Assembly (NCBI GenBank): GCA_023436485.1
Contig: JAEZIU010000011.1
Coordinates: forward strand, 1 to 44,002
DNA length: 44,002 bases
Source: Bacillota bacterium
Lineage (GTDB): Bacteria > Bacillota > Clostridia > Acetivibrionales > DSM-1351
Direction of reading: 5' to 3'
Shown: piece by piece, positions 9,893-17,237 of the stretch
Layout: every line of letters begins with the position of its first letter
Numbering within the stretch: position 1 is the stretch's first letter
Translations under genes and position numbers: made by a program
The notes under the pieces: generated by a model
What the model was told of the DNA's origin: nothing
The model's input: only the letters and a program-made list of their open reading frames with translations
Database searches by the model: none

Positions 9893-10750
9893 ATGGAAAA
9901 AAATAATCTGATCAACTGGCTGTTTAAAACCAACGCTGTCAGGATATGTCCTGAAAACAAGCCATTTTGGTATACGTCATCCAAGATAGGCCCTTACTAC
10001 ATAAATACACATTTTCTTTATGGCAGTGAAGAAAAGGCAAATAGTCTTTTAAAAGTAATTGATGTTTGCAAAGAAAATAAAATGGACTGCTCAGAGATAA
10101 TACTTGAACTTGCTCATAAGAATTTTGAGACTGACGAGATATACAGAGGCCTCATAACCACGATGTGTGAGTATATAAAGAGTAATATTGACCTAGAAGA
10201 TATAGGATATATATCAGGAGGAGAAAGAAGAGACTGGTTCTTCTCACTGATAATAGCGGATATACTCAAAATACCACACATAACAATATTCAAGGATTTG
10301 ACGGCTGTATTGTATAAAGATGGAATATCATCAGAGGTAACTGACCTTGGAGGAGCAAAGGTACTGCATATTGCGGATATTATAACAGAGGCTTCCAGCT
10401 ATGTGCGTGCATGGATTCCAGCTGTTAATAAACTAAAAGGTAATTTGAAATACAGTCTTGTGGTAATTGACAGATTGCAGGGCGGTACTGAAAAGCTAAA
10501 GGATGCAGGTGTGGAATCCCATGCACTTATGAATGTGGATAAAGGGCTTTTTGACGGTGCACTTTCAGGGGGGCACATTTCCTCTGAACAATACAGTCTA
10601 CTTATGAAGTACCTGGACAATCCCACAGATACAATGAAAGAGTTCTTAATAAACAATCCTGAATTTCTGGAAAATTCCCTTAATGCAGATCCGAAGACTG
10701 CTGAAAGAGCACGTATTTGCATAGAAGAGGATATTTATGGTCTGAAATAA
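9893..10750 (+). CDS. Divergent orotate phosphoribosyltransferase-like protein
   Basis: A 285-residue protein with weak but ordered resemblance to PyrE. IGPYYIN (32-38) recalls the SPYYIN motif of orotate phosphoribosyltransferase, YISGGERRDW (106-115) sits where the family has its GG-containing loop, and VLHIADIITEASS (157-169) sits where the PRPP-binding motif (typically VLIVDDVITTG) is expected; VVIDRLQGG (190-198) matches the following VVVDREQGG-type strand. In the PRPP motif the first acidic residue is Ala and the TTG part reads TEA. It is longer than usual PyrE (~200-225) by a helical tail. The position at the end of the pyr operon, 20 bases after the phosphatase and with an AGGAGG site, fits a pyrE role. 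It may be the working enzyme or a non-catalytic relative. Confidence 0.65.
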   Translation: MEKNNLINWLFKTNAVRICPENKPFWYTSSKIGPYYINTHFLYGSEEKANSLLKVIDVCKENKMDCSEIILELAHKNFETDEIYRGLITTMCEYIKSNIDLEDIGYISGGERRDWFFSLIIADILKIPHITIFKDLTAVLYKDGISSEVTDLGGAKVLHIADIITEASSYVRAWIPAVNKLKGNLKYSLVVIDRLQGGTEKLKDAGVESHALMNVDKGLFDGALSGGHISSEQYSLLMKYLDNPTDTMKEFLINNPEFLENSLNADPKTAERARICIEEDIYGLK

Positions 10751-10825
10751 ATAATTACTGAATACATATACCTTTGAAACAATATTGAAATTCAATAAAT
10801 AACTCGAGAGGGTTGGAGTGATTTA

Positions 10826-11518
10826 ATGAAAAGGTTTGTATTTATAGCATCCATAGTACTGGCAACCGGCTTTATTGTATTATTATCATACAGCCACTTT
10901 GCCTTTCAGGATGCTTTTTTCTTTTTCAGAGGTGAAGTTAAAATTGATAGAGTAATTTGTCATGGTGATATGGATGGGGATGGAATCCCTGATAACGAGG
11001 ATATAGTACAGGGTGCCAAACTGGAAATATATAACAGGACGAAGTACCAAAGTACTTATTATGAGGGAGGATTTCCACCCAAATCAGAGGGAGTATGTAC
11101 TGATGTTGTTTGGAGAGCGTTAAAAAATGCAGGATATGACCTGAAGGCACATATGGATGTTGATATTTCTAAGAATACAACCGATTACAAAAACGGTGTA
11201 ATTATTCCTGATCCTAATATAGATTTCAGACGTGTAAAGAATCAATATGTCTTTTTCAAAAAGTACGCTACGGGTCTTACCACGGAGGTAAAACCCTTTA
11301 ACAGGAAAAACTTGTATGAGTGGCAGCCTGGTGATATAGTAATATTGAAAAATAGTGACCACGTTGCTGTTATATCAGATAAACGTAGGAGAGATGGAGT
11401 CCCCGGTATAATACACAACTCCAGCACTTTTCCCATGGAAGAAAACTTACTTTTAAAATGGAGCAAAAATGGCCGAATTATAGGACATTTCAGGTTTCCA
11501 AAAAATGATTTGGAATAA
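10826..11518 (+). CDS. Membrane-anchored or secreted DUF1287 protein
   Basis: A 230-residue protein starting with one membrane segment or signal (residues 3-24). From about residue 85 it matches the DUF1287 family (E. coli YijF-like, distantly NlpC/P60-like): GVCTDVVWRALKNAGYDL with a candidate catalytic Cys, DPNIDFRRVKN, QPGDIVIL, DHVAVISD and a C-terminal GHFRF. Between the signal and this domain sits HGDMDGDGIPDNED, a calcium-binding loop of the thrombospondin type-3 or dockerin-like kind. It probably acts outside the membrane on cell wall or peptides, but no substrate is known. The start follows GAGAGGGTTGG. It may be read through from the pyr operon because no clear terminator is seen between them. 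Confidence 0.75.
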   Translation: MKRFVFIASIVLATGFIVLLSYSHFAFQDAFFFFRGEVKIDRVICHGDMDGDGIPDNEDIVQGAKLEIYNRTKYQSTYYEGGFPPKSEGVCTDVVWRALKNAGYDLKAHMDVDISKNTTDYKNGVIIPDPNIDFRRVKNQYVFFKKYATGLTTEVKPFNRKNLYEWQPGDIVILKNSDHVAVISDKRRRDGVPGIIHNSSTFPMEENLLLKWSKNGRIIGHFRFPKNDLE

Positions 11519-11539
11519 AAATGGAAGAAGGGATTTGAC

Positions 11540-12016
11540 GTGGCAATTCAAAAGACAAATGTAATGAGGATTTTAGAAAGTGCGAAAATCAATTATAATA
11601 TGTATACATACGACAGTAAGGGCGGAGCAATAGACGGTGTTTCAGTAGCGGAAAAGATAGGACAACCTGTTGAAAGAGTTTATAAAACACTTGTAACCCG
11701 AGGAAACAGCAAAAACTATTTTGTTTTTGTAATCCCGGTAAGCAAGGAACTTAATCTCAAATCTGCTGCAAAAGCAGTGGGTGAGAAGTCAATAGAGATG
11801 ATAAGAGTTGATGAAATCAATAAGGTTACCGGATATATCCGAGGAGGCTGTTCGCCCATTGGAATGAAAAAGGAATTTAAAACAGTAATTGACAGTACAT
11901 GCTTAGACCTTGATACTATTATTTTCAGTGGAGGGAAAATAGGGTTTCAGGTTGAGGTAAACCCAAAGGAATTGGTAGATTTCATAAATGCGCATGTAGA
12001 ACATATAACTGAATAA
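11540..12016 (+). CDS. ybaK: YbaK/EbsC family Cys-tRNA(Pro)/Cys-tRNA(Cys) deacylase
   Basis: A 158-residue single-domain editing protein that hydrolyses mischarged aminoacyl-tRNA, typically Cys-tRNA(Pro). The family pattern is seen in VFVIPVSKELNLKSAAKAVG with its conserved lysine, and in the glycine-rich GYIRGGCSPIGMKK. It starts with GTG at 11540 behind GAAGGGA; no nearer ATG fits the N-terminus. It lies 21 bases after the DUF1287 gene and 13 before the next gene, so the three probably form one transcript. Confidence 0.9.
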   Translation: MAIQKTNVMRILESAKINYNMYTYDSKGGAIDGVSVAEKIGQPVERVYKTLVTRGNSKNYFVFVIPVSKELNLKSAAKAVGEKSIEMIRVDEINKVTGYIRGGCSPIGMKKEFKTVIDSTCLDLDTIIFSGGKIGFQVEVNPKELVDFINAHVEHITE

Positions 12017-12029
12017 AGGAGATAAAAAC

Positions 12030-12305
12030 ATGGACTCAAATGCAGTAATAGCCATAGCGGCAGTATTGGTATCAATTTATCTTACAATCCAGGAAATACT
12101 TAAGTACCGTTTAAAAAAGGAACAAATAAAAGCTGATGCAATGGTTCGTGCTGAAGAAATAAAGGCTAAAAATCAGCTTGAAATCGAAAAGCTCATTCAT
12201 CAGGATAATAGTGTAAAAGAAGCATATAGATGTGATGACGAAGATGCCATAAATAATGACGGAAATTTGAATAGCCATAGAAGTCGTATAAATGACAGAT
12301 TCTAG
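12030..12305 (+). CDS. Small membrane protein with charged helix, unknown function
   Basis: A 91-residue protein that I do not recognise. Residues 4-22 form one hydrophobic membrane segment, followed by a strongly charged, probably coiled-coil helix rich in Lys, Glu, Ala and Ile (about 25-62) and a polar tail. It has a good ribosome site (AAAGGAG, 12015-12021) and is closely spaced to the ybaK gene upstream. The topology suggests a short membrane-anchored scaffold or regulator. No function can be given. Confidence 0.65.
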   Translation: MDSNAVIAIAAVLVSIYLTIQEILKYRLKKEQIKADAMVRAEEIKAKNQLEIEKLIHQDNSVKEAYRCDDEDAINNDGNLNSHRSRINDRF

Positions 12306-12335
12306 CTTTGAACGATTTTATATATAATATTTTTG

Positions 12336-12364
12336 TTTACAATTTAATACAAATATTATAATAT
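12336..12364 (+). promoter_or_regulatory. Candidate promoter of the secreted repeat protein
   Basis: TTTACA at 12336-12341 and TAATAT at 12359-12364 with a 17-base spacer, about 30 bases before the ribosome site. The promoter lies within an AT-rich imperfect inverted repeat (roughly 12322-12362) that might act as an operator or as a weak terminator for the gene upstream. Confidence 0.4.
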
Positions 12365-12396
12365 ATACCTATAATAATTTATTAGGAGGGGTATAT

Positions 12397-14238
12397 ATGA
12401 AAAAACATCTTGTTATTCTCTTAGTTATGTGTATGCTCTTTACCAGTTGTTTTTCTATGCTGGTAATCCAAGCAGAGGGCTTGGAGGAACTTCCTGCACC
12501 GCAGGACCGTTATTTGTGGTCAATAGCAGCAAATGACAACGGATTGTTTGCGGCTGTTGGAGATTACGGTATTGTTAGGTTGACAGAAAACGGAACGGAT
12601 TGGAAGGATATTCAGCTTCAAACGGATTCTAAGCTGAATTCGGTTGCAAGCAGAGGAATTCAGTTTGTAGCAGTAGGTGATTTTGGTGCAATTTATACTT
12701 CAGAAGGTGGTTATGATTGGAAAGAGGTAATGCCTCCGAAATTTGATTATGATCTTACTTCTGTAGTATCAAACGAAAAAGTCTTCGTTGCTACAGGAAG
12801 CAATGGAGCGATTCTTTACTCAGAAGACGGATATAACTGGGTGAAGGTTGAAAGAACTTACACATCCTATAAAGAGACTATCCCCAATATAACAAGTCTT
12901 GTATGGAACGGAAGTGTATTTTATGCTTTGACTGATATTGGGACAAGCCTCATATCAGAAAACGGTATTGACTGGAAAGAAAATGAAATCTATACATCGG
13001 TTGAGTCTAAATATGGTTTTTCATTAAAAAATGTAGCTTGGGGTAACGATAAGTTTGTTGCTACAGGTGAAAAGGGTACAGTCGAAGTATCTTATGACGG
13101 CGTTTACTGGAAACCGGTTTTCCAGGACGAAAAAGCATCCTTTAGAAATGTAGTTTGGAGCGAGTCCGAAAATGGTTTCTTTGCAACCGGAACTCGTGGA
13201 CTCATTAGTTTTTCAAAGGATGGTTTTGCATGGGATAGACTAACAAAAGAAGATTTGTCCCATTATGCTATAGAGGATATGGCAACATTCAAGGATATAT
13301 CCATTGGTATAGGCGGAGGCGGAGTAATAGCCAGAGTTAAATATTTGGATCACACAGTTGAAGTTGTAAATGCAGGAGCAAACGACGGTTATCAGCTTTA
13401 CGATGTCAGCAGTGATGGAAGAACATACGTAGCTGTGGGTACTGACGGAAGAATAAGAAGATCAACTGACGGCGGTTTAACATGGTCATACTTTAACCTT
13501 ACTACAATAGATGACTTGGTTGATATCGATTACGGTGGGGGAGCATTTGTAGCAGTCGGACCCAATGGTACAATCATCAGGTCTACTGATGGAGGTGCAA
13601 ACTGGTATGCACCTGTAACAGGCTATGGTAACAACATAGAAGGTGTTACATATTCAAATGGAAAATTTATTGCTGTAGGTAGCAACGGACTTATTCTTAC
13701 ATCCAATAATGCTGGTGCTACATGGAACGACAATGTTGTTTCACCGCCGGTTAAATTGAACAAGGGTGAATATAACGGAAGAACATATGTTGTTGTAGGA
13801 AACAACGGTAAAATATTTACTTCTACTGATGGAATCAATTGGACTGAACGAATATCAGGAACTACTAAAAACCTGACAAGCGTTGTTTGGGACGGAAGTA
13901 AATTTATTGCTGTAGGAAGTAACGGTGCAATACTTACTTCACCTGATGGCATAACATGGTCATCTTCAGTTTCAGGCTTCCAGACTAATTTTACCGATAT
14001 CACTGTAGCTGATAATACATGGATTAGCGGCGGTTACAGAATTATTGCAACAGGCCTTTCCGGTAAGACTTATGGTTCCAATGATGGCATACACTGGTTC
14101 CCTATGGCTTCACAGGTTTCAACCAATCTGAATGGAACAGTATGGTGCAACGGTAAATACGTTTCAGTAGGATGCCATGAATGTATTACAATATCCAAGG
14201 ATGGATCAATTTGGACTCAGGTTCTTGGACATTATTAA
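12397..14238 (+). CDS. Secreted BNR/YCF48-type beta-propeller repeat protein
   Basis: A 613-residue exported protein. The N-terminus is a signal peptide (basic residues 2-3, hydrophobic core to about 24, possible cleavage after VIQA). The rest is about a dozen repeats of 40-50 residues with the pattern FVAVG-x-x-G-x-I-x-x-S-x-DG-x-x-W, as in the photosystem II assembly factor YCF48 and BNR/sialidase-repeat families; these form beta-propellers. No catalytic residues, cohesin, dockerin or S-layer domain is visible. It has an AGGAGGGG site and its own candidate promoter, and a strong terminator follows. Binding to a protein or polysaccharide at the cell surface is the likely kind of role (inference). 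Confidence 0.85.
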   Translation: MKKHLVILLVMCMLFTSCFSMLVIQAEGLEELPAPQDRYLWSIAANDNGLFAAVGDYGIVRLTENGTDWKDIQLQTDSKLNSVASRGIQFVAVGDFGAIYTSEGGYDWKEVMPPKFDYDLTSVVSNEKVFVATGSNGAILYSEDGYNWVKVERTYTSYKETIPNITSLVWNGSVFYALTDIGTSLISENGIDWKENEIYTSVESKYGFSLKNVAWGNDKFVATGEKGTVEVSYDGVYWKPVFQDEKASFRNVVWSESENGFFATGTRGLISFSKDGFAWDRLTKEDLSHYAIEDMATFKDISIGIGGGGVIARVKYLDHTVEVVNAGANDGYQLYDVSSDGRTYVAVGTDGRIRRSTDGGLTWSYFNLTTIDDLVDIDYGGGAFVAVGPNGTIIRSTDGGANWYAPVTGYGNNIEGVTYSNGKFIAVGSNGLILTSNNAGATWNDNVVSPPVKLNKGEYNGRTYVVVGNNGKIFTSTDGINWTERISGTTKNLTSVVWDGSKFIAVGSNGAILTSPDGITWSSSVSGFQTNFTDITVADNTWISGGYRIIATGLSGKTYGSNDGIHWFPMASQVSTNLNGTVWCNGKYVSVGCHECITISKDGSIWTQVLGHY

Positions 14239-14258
14239 AATTTAGTTAAGCAATTATG

Positions 14259-14294
14259 AAGGCCGGCGGCGTAAGCTGCCGGCCTTATATAATA
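14259..14294. terminator. Bidirectional GC-rich terminator
   Basis: A 12-bp stem (14259-14270 with 14275-14286, one G-T pair) with a GTAA loop, followed by AT-rich sequence on both sides. It separates the convergent repeat-protein gene and splB; the last bases of the splB frame lie within the stem. Confidence 0.8.
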
Positions 14295-15304
14295 TATTTT
14301 ATTGTACCTTCTCCAAAAAGATGGTTTATCTCGATTGTAAAAAATTCTTTGACTTCAGCAATTGATTCCTTAGGATACACATATTTACCGTAACCAAACT
14401 GGCCGAATTTAAATTTTCGGTTTTCATTTATCATATCCAGAGTTGTATCAGGGAATATCTCTTGAATCCTATTTTTGGCTTTTTCGGTATATCTGTGTGT
14501 TATAATCTCAAAGCTTGTATTTTTGGCAGTATTGTCATCAAGAGTATTTCTAAGTTTTAATAATAGATTTTTATAATCTTCTTTCCACTCTTCATAGAGG
14601 AACACCGGTGCGATTAAAAATCCTACGGGATATCCTGCTTCTGATACCTTTTCGATTGCTTCAATACGTTTATCAGCAGAAGCAGTTTTATGTTCATATG
14701 CACTTATAATATTCTGAGTATTTACACTAAAGCGTATTTCGGTATGTTTATTATGATCCAGGTCAAGGAGGCTATCTATATCTGTAAACTTGGTTACAAA
14801 CCTGAAGCGGGCATTTTTTTGGTTTGCAAAAAAGTTGATAGATGCTTTTAAAGCACCCGTATAGGGTTCAACGGGAATAGGGTCAGAGGTAGCAGCTCCT
14901 TCAAATATAGTGTTTTCAGGGAGCCTTTCCTGTATATATTTATCTGCACGGTTTAAAATCTCGTCAATGTTTACATAAACTCTAATAAAAGGCTTATCAC
15001 CTAATTGCGTATTGAGATAGCAGTATTCACATTGACCGACACAGCCGCTTACAAGGGGAAGCTGATAATGTGCAGAAGGCTTACAGCTCTGGAAGGTCAG
15101 GCTTTTTTTAACTCCTACTACAAGTGTCTGTTTGCCATGCTTGTAAAGTGTGCGGTCATCCTCTCCCGGAATACATGACTTTACTCTGTTTAATGCACAT
15201 TGATTTATCTCAATGCCGGAAGAATTAAAATAGTCGTATAGGCTTCTGCCCAGTTCATAATCCAGCGTACCTGTTTCAAAAATTACTCTTTGGGGTTTGA
15301 ACAT
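14285..15304 (-). CDS. splB: Spore photoproduct lyase (radical SAM)
   Basis: Repairs the thymine dimer 5-thyminyl-5,6-dihydrothymine in germinating spores with a radical SAM reaction. It has 339 residues, the normal length. The cluster motif is CVGQCEYC (C-x3-C-x2-C, near residue 90), the spacing specific to this family, and the N-terminal LDYELGRSLYDYF and the C-terminal FGYGKYVYPKE are also family-like. The conserved extra cysteine expected in the C-terminal half of some homologues (Cys141 of B. subtilis) is not obvious. The presence of splB implies an endospore former. Its ribosome site GAGGA is inside a hairpin that ends in six T just before the ATG. Confidence 0.9.
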   Translation of the reverse strand: MFKPQRVIFETGTLDYELGRSLYDYFNSSGIEINQCALNRVKSCIPGEDDRTLYKHGKQTLVVGVKKSLTFQSCKPSAHYQLPLVSGCVGQCEYCYLNTQLGDKPFIRVYVNIDEILNRADKYIQERLPENTIFEGAATSDPIPVEPYTGALKASINFFANQKNARFRFVTKFTDIDSLLDLDHNKHTEIRFSVNTQNIISAYEHKTASADKRIEAIEKVSEAGYPVGFLIAPVFLYEEWKEDYKNLLLKLRNTLDDNTAKNTSFEIITHRYTEKAKNRIQEIFPDTTLDMINENRKFKFGQFGYGKYVYPKESIAEVKEFFTIEINHLFGEGTIKYII

Positions 15305-15345
15305 AAAAAATCCTCACACATTTATTTTTATTATTGTGTGAGGAT
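15305..15345 (-). terminator. Terminator-like hairpin that also holds the splB ribosome site
   Basis: On the minus strand an 11-base arm (15345-15335) pairs with 15320-15310 around a 14-base AT loop, followed by T6 at 15310-15305 and directly by the splB ATG at 15304. It lies about 30 bases after the stop of the YibE/F gene, so it looks like that gene's terminator. The only good splB ribosome site, GAGGA at 15315-15311 with a 6-base spacer, is in the 3' arm. Confidence 0.7.
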
Positions 15346-15374
15346 GACTTTCTTATTATTCACATTTTTAAATA

Positions 15375-16625
15375 CTATTTCCAGCCGTCACTGTAATCAT
15401 CCTTCTCAGTCGGTTCGGTCATATCAAGATCGGAAGTATCTGCTTGAGGAAGCTTAATTCTTTCAGAATACAGGTAACCGCAAACAAGGGATGTCAGAGG
15501 CATTGTAAAAAGAATACCTATACTGCCTACCAATGCCTGCAATATTTCCACAACTATCATTTCCTTGTTAATAAGCTCTAAAAGTGAACTGTTATATGAA
15601 ACCAGAAGCAAAACAACGGACAGTGAACTACCGATATAAGCAAGTATAAGTGTGTTAGCCATTGTTCCCATTATATCCTTTCCAATGGATATTCCTGATT
15701 TTACCAACAAGCTAAAAGGAGTATACTCCAGTTTTTCCTGCATTTCAGCAAGTGAAGCTGCAATTGACATGGATACGTCCATTATGGCTCCGATTGCTCC
15801 GATGAGAATGGCAGCGAATATTATTGCTTTTAAATCTATTGGGTGTTTAGTATTAATACGCAACAGATAGAGGGATTCCTCACTGACAAATCCCGTTAGC
15901 TTTAATAGCTTGTCCATAACAGTAATCAAAACGCCGGATACAAGGACACCTACCATACAGCCAATACCTGCAGCAAGACTTTTTTTGCTGGGGCCATAAA
16001 CAAGTAGTAAAGTCATACAGATTATAAACAGGCAGGTTATTATTGACCAGATATAAATATTGAAGCCCTGCAATACTGCGGGGACAAATACTGCAAATAT
16101 GGCTGCGAATGTAAAAATAAGTGACAATATTGTATTGAATCCTTTGGATCTTCCAAATATCAGAAGCAGGATGAAAAAGATAATTCCAAGTACCAAAAGT
16201 GCATTGGTTCTATGGTATTCTGCCAGGACCCAATCATATTCGGAATCTTTGTTGTCCAGCTTATATAATATTACTTTGTCTCCCGGTTGAATTTCTTTTT
16301 GTGAGCCACCTGAAAATGGATCTATGGTTTGAAGAGCATTAATCTGCTTGCCTTTGTCTTTACCGGATAAAAGTTTTGCCAAAAAAACAATCTCCTTACC
16401 TTCATTTGGACTATCTCCGCCCAGATTATATTCTGTTTTACTGGTTTTGATTATTTTAACGACACTTGCACTCTGGGCTTCAACACCGTCAACACCTTTT
16501 AACATATCAAGATTGTTGGTGGTAACCCTGTTTCCTATGTATAACAGTAATATGGAAATAACAATAGTAGAGATGTATATGAGAGTTTTTTTATTTATGA
16601 GTTTTTTCAAGTTGTGTGCTTCCAT
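15375..16625 (-). CDS. YibE/F family multi-spanning membrane protein
   Basis: A 416-residue protein of the YibE/F family, function unproven. Residues 15-33 form a first membrane segment, about 40-130 an extracytoplasmic beta-rich part (with KGKQI and QPGDKVILYK), and 140-385 a bundle of about seven membrane segments. The family signature IGAIGAIMDVSMSIAASL lies near residue 280. The C-terminal tail is acidic. It starts 12 bases after the DUF486 gene with a good AGAGGAGA site, so the two are probably one operon. Confidence 0.85.
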   Translation of the reverse strand: MEAHNLKKLINKKTLIYISTIVISILLLYIGNRVTTNNLDMLKGVDGVEAQSASVVKIIKTSKTEYNLGGDSPNEGKEIVFLAKLLSGKDKGKQINALQTIDPFSGGSQKEIQPGDKVILYKLDNKDSEYDWVLAEYHRTNALLVLGIIFFILLLIFGRSKGFNTILSLIFTFAAIFAVFVPAVLQGFNIYIWSIITCLFIICMTLLLVYGPSKKSLAAGIGCMVGVLVSGVLITVMDKLLKLTGFVSEESLYLLRINTKHPIDLKAIIFAAILIGAIGAIMDVSMSIAASLAEMQEKLEYTPFSLLVKSGISIGKDIMGTMANTLILAYIGSSLSVVLLLVSYNSSLLELINKEMIVVEILQALVGSIGILFTMPLTSLVCGYLYSERIKLPQADTSDLDMTEPTEKDDYSDGWK

Positions 16626-16637
16626 ATAATTCTCCTC

Positions 16638-16991
16638 TTAGAACTTTTTAAAGGCAAAGAAAACTGCACCTAAAATACATATAAACGATAAGATATAATT
16701 GAGCTTGAAGCTTTCCTTTAAATAAAGTACTGAAAAAACACCAAAAACTACCAGCGTTATGGCTTCCTGCACAATTTTTAACTGAGCTGTGTCAAAATTC
16801 TTTGACGCCAGTCTGTTAGCAGGTATCATAAAGCAGTATTCAAAAAATGCTATTCCCCAACTTATTAAAATAATAAGAGGAAGGGACGCAGAACTATTTT
16901 TAAATTTTAGATTACCATACCATGCAAATGTCATAAAAATATTTGAAACTACCAAAAGTAAAAAAGGCCAGAACTTAATAATTGAATACAT
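16638..16991 (-). CDS. DMT-superfamily protein of the DUF486 family
   Basis: A 117-residue integral membrane protein with four predicted membrane helices. It matches DUF486: FMTFAWYGNLKFKN, ISWGIAFFEYCFMIPANR and AQLKIVQEAITL are the family blocks. Its substrate is unknown; the fold resembles half of a drug/metabolite transporter, so it may act as a dimer. It is the first gene of the unit with the YibE/F gene. The ribosome site is weak (GCGGGG further upstream). Confidence 0.85.
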   Translation of the reverse strand: MYSIIKFWPFLLLVVSNIFMTFAWYGNLKFKNSSASLPLIILISWGIAFFEYCFMIPANRLASKNFDTAQLKIVQEAITLVVFGVFSVLYLKESFKLNYILSFICILGAVFFAFKKF

Positions 16992-17110
16992 ATCTAAAAC
17001 CCCGCTAATATTATGCTTTTATCGTACATGCATAAATAACATTATAATCTATTATTAATAATTTTCAACAGTCATTGCTATATTTTGTCCTCATTAAAAT
17101 GACAATAAGA

Positions 17111-17138
17111 TTGAAAATTTTAACATAATTAGTATAAT
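17111..17138 (+). promoter_or_regulatory. Candidate promoter of the GGDEF-EAL gene
   Basis: TTGAAA at 17111-17116 and TATAAT at 17133-17138 with a 16-base spacer, giving a leader of about 95 bases. The leader has a 5-bp pairing of CCGGC (17162-17166) with GCCGG (17200-17204) and a small CAGCA/TGCTG hairpin inside. It does not match the c-di-GMP riboswitch consensus that I know. Confidence 0.5.
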
Positions 17139-17237
17139 ATTAGTATGGTATTATATATTTACCGGCAAGTGTTTTATAAATAATATAGAGGATAGCCAGC
17201 AGCCGGGTGCTGATATATAAGGGCTTAAGGTAGTATA

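Noticed and set aside
17139..17237. c-di-GMP riboswitch in the leader of the GGDEF-EAL gene
   Set aside because: Small hairpins are present, but not the conserved tetraloop-receptor and ligand-binding sequences.
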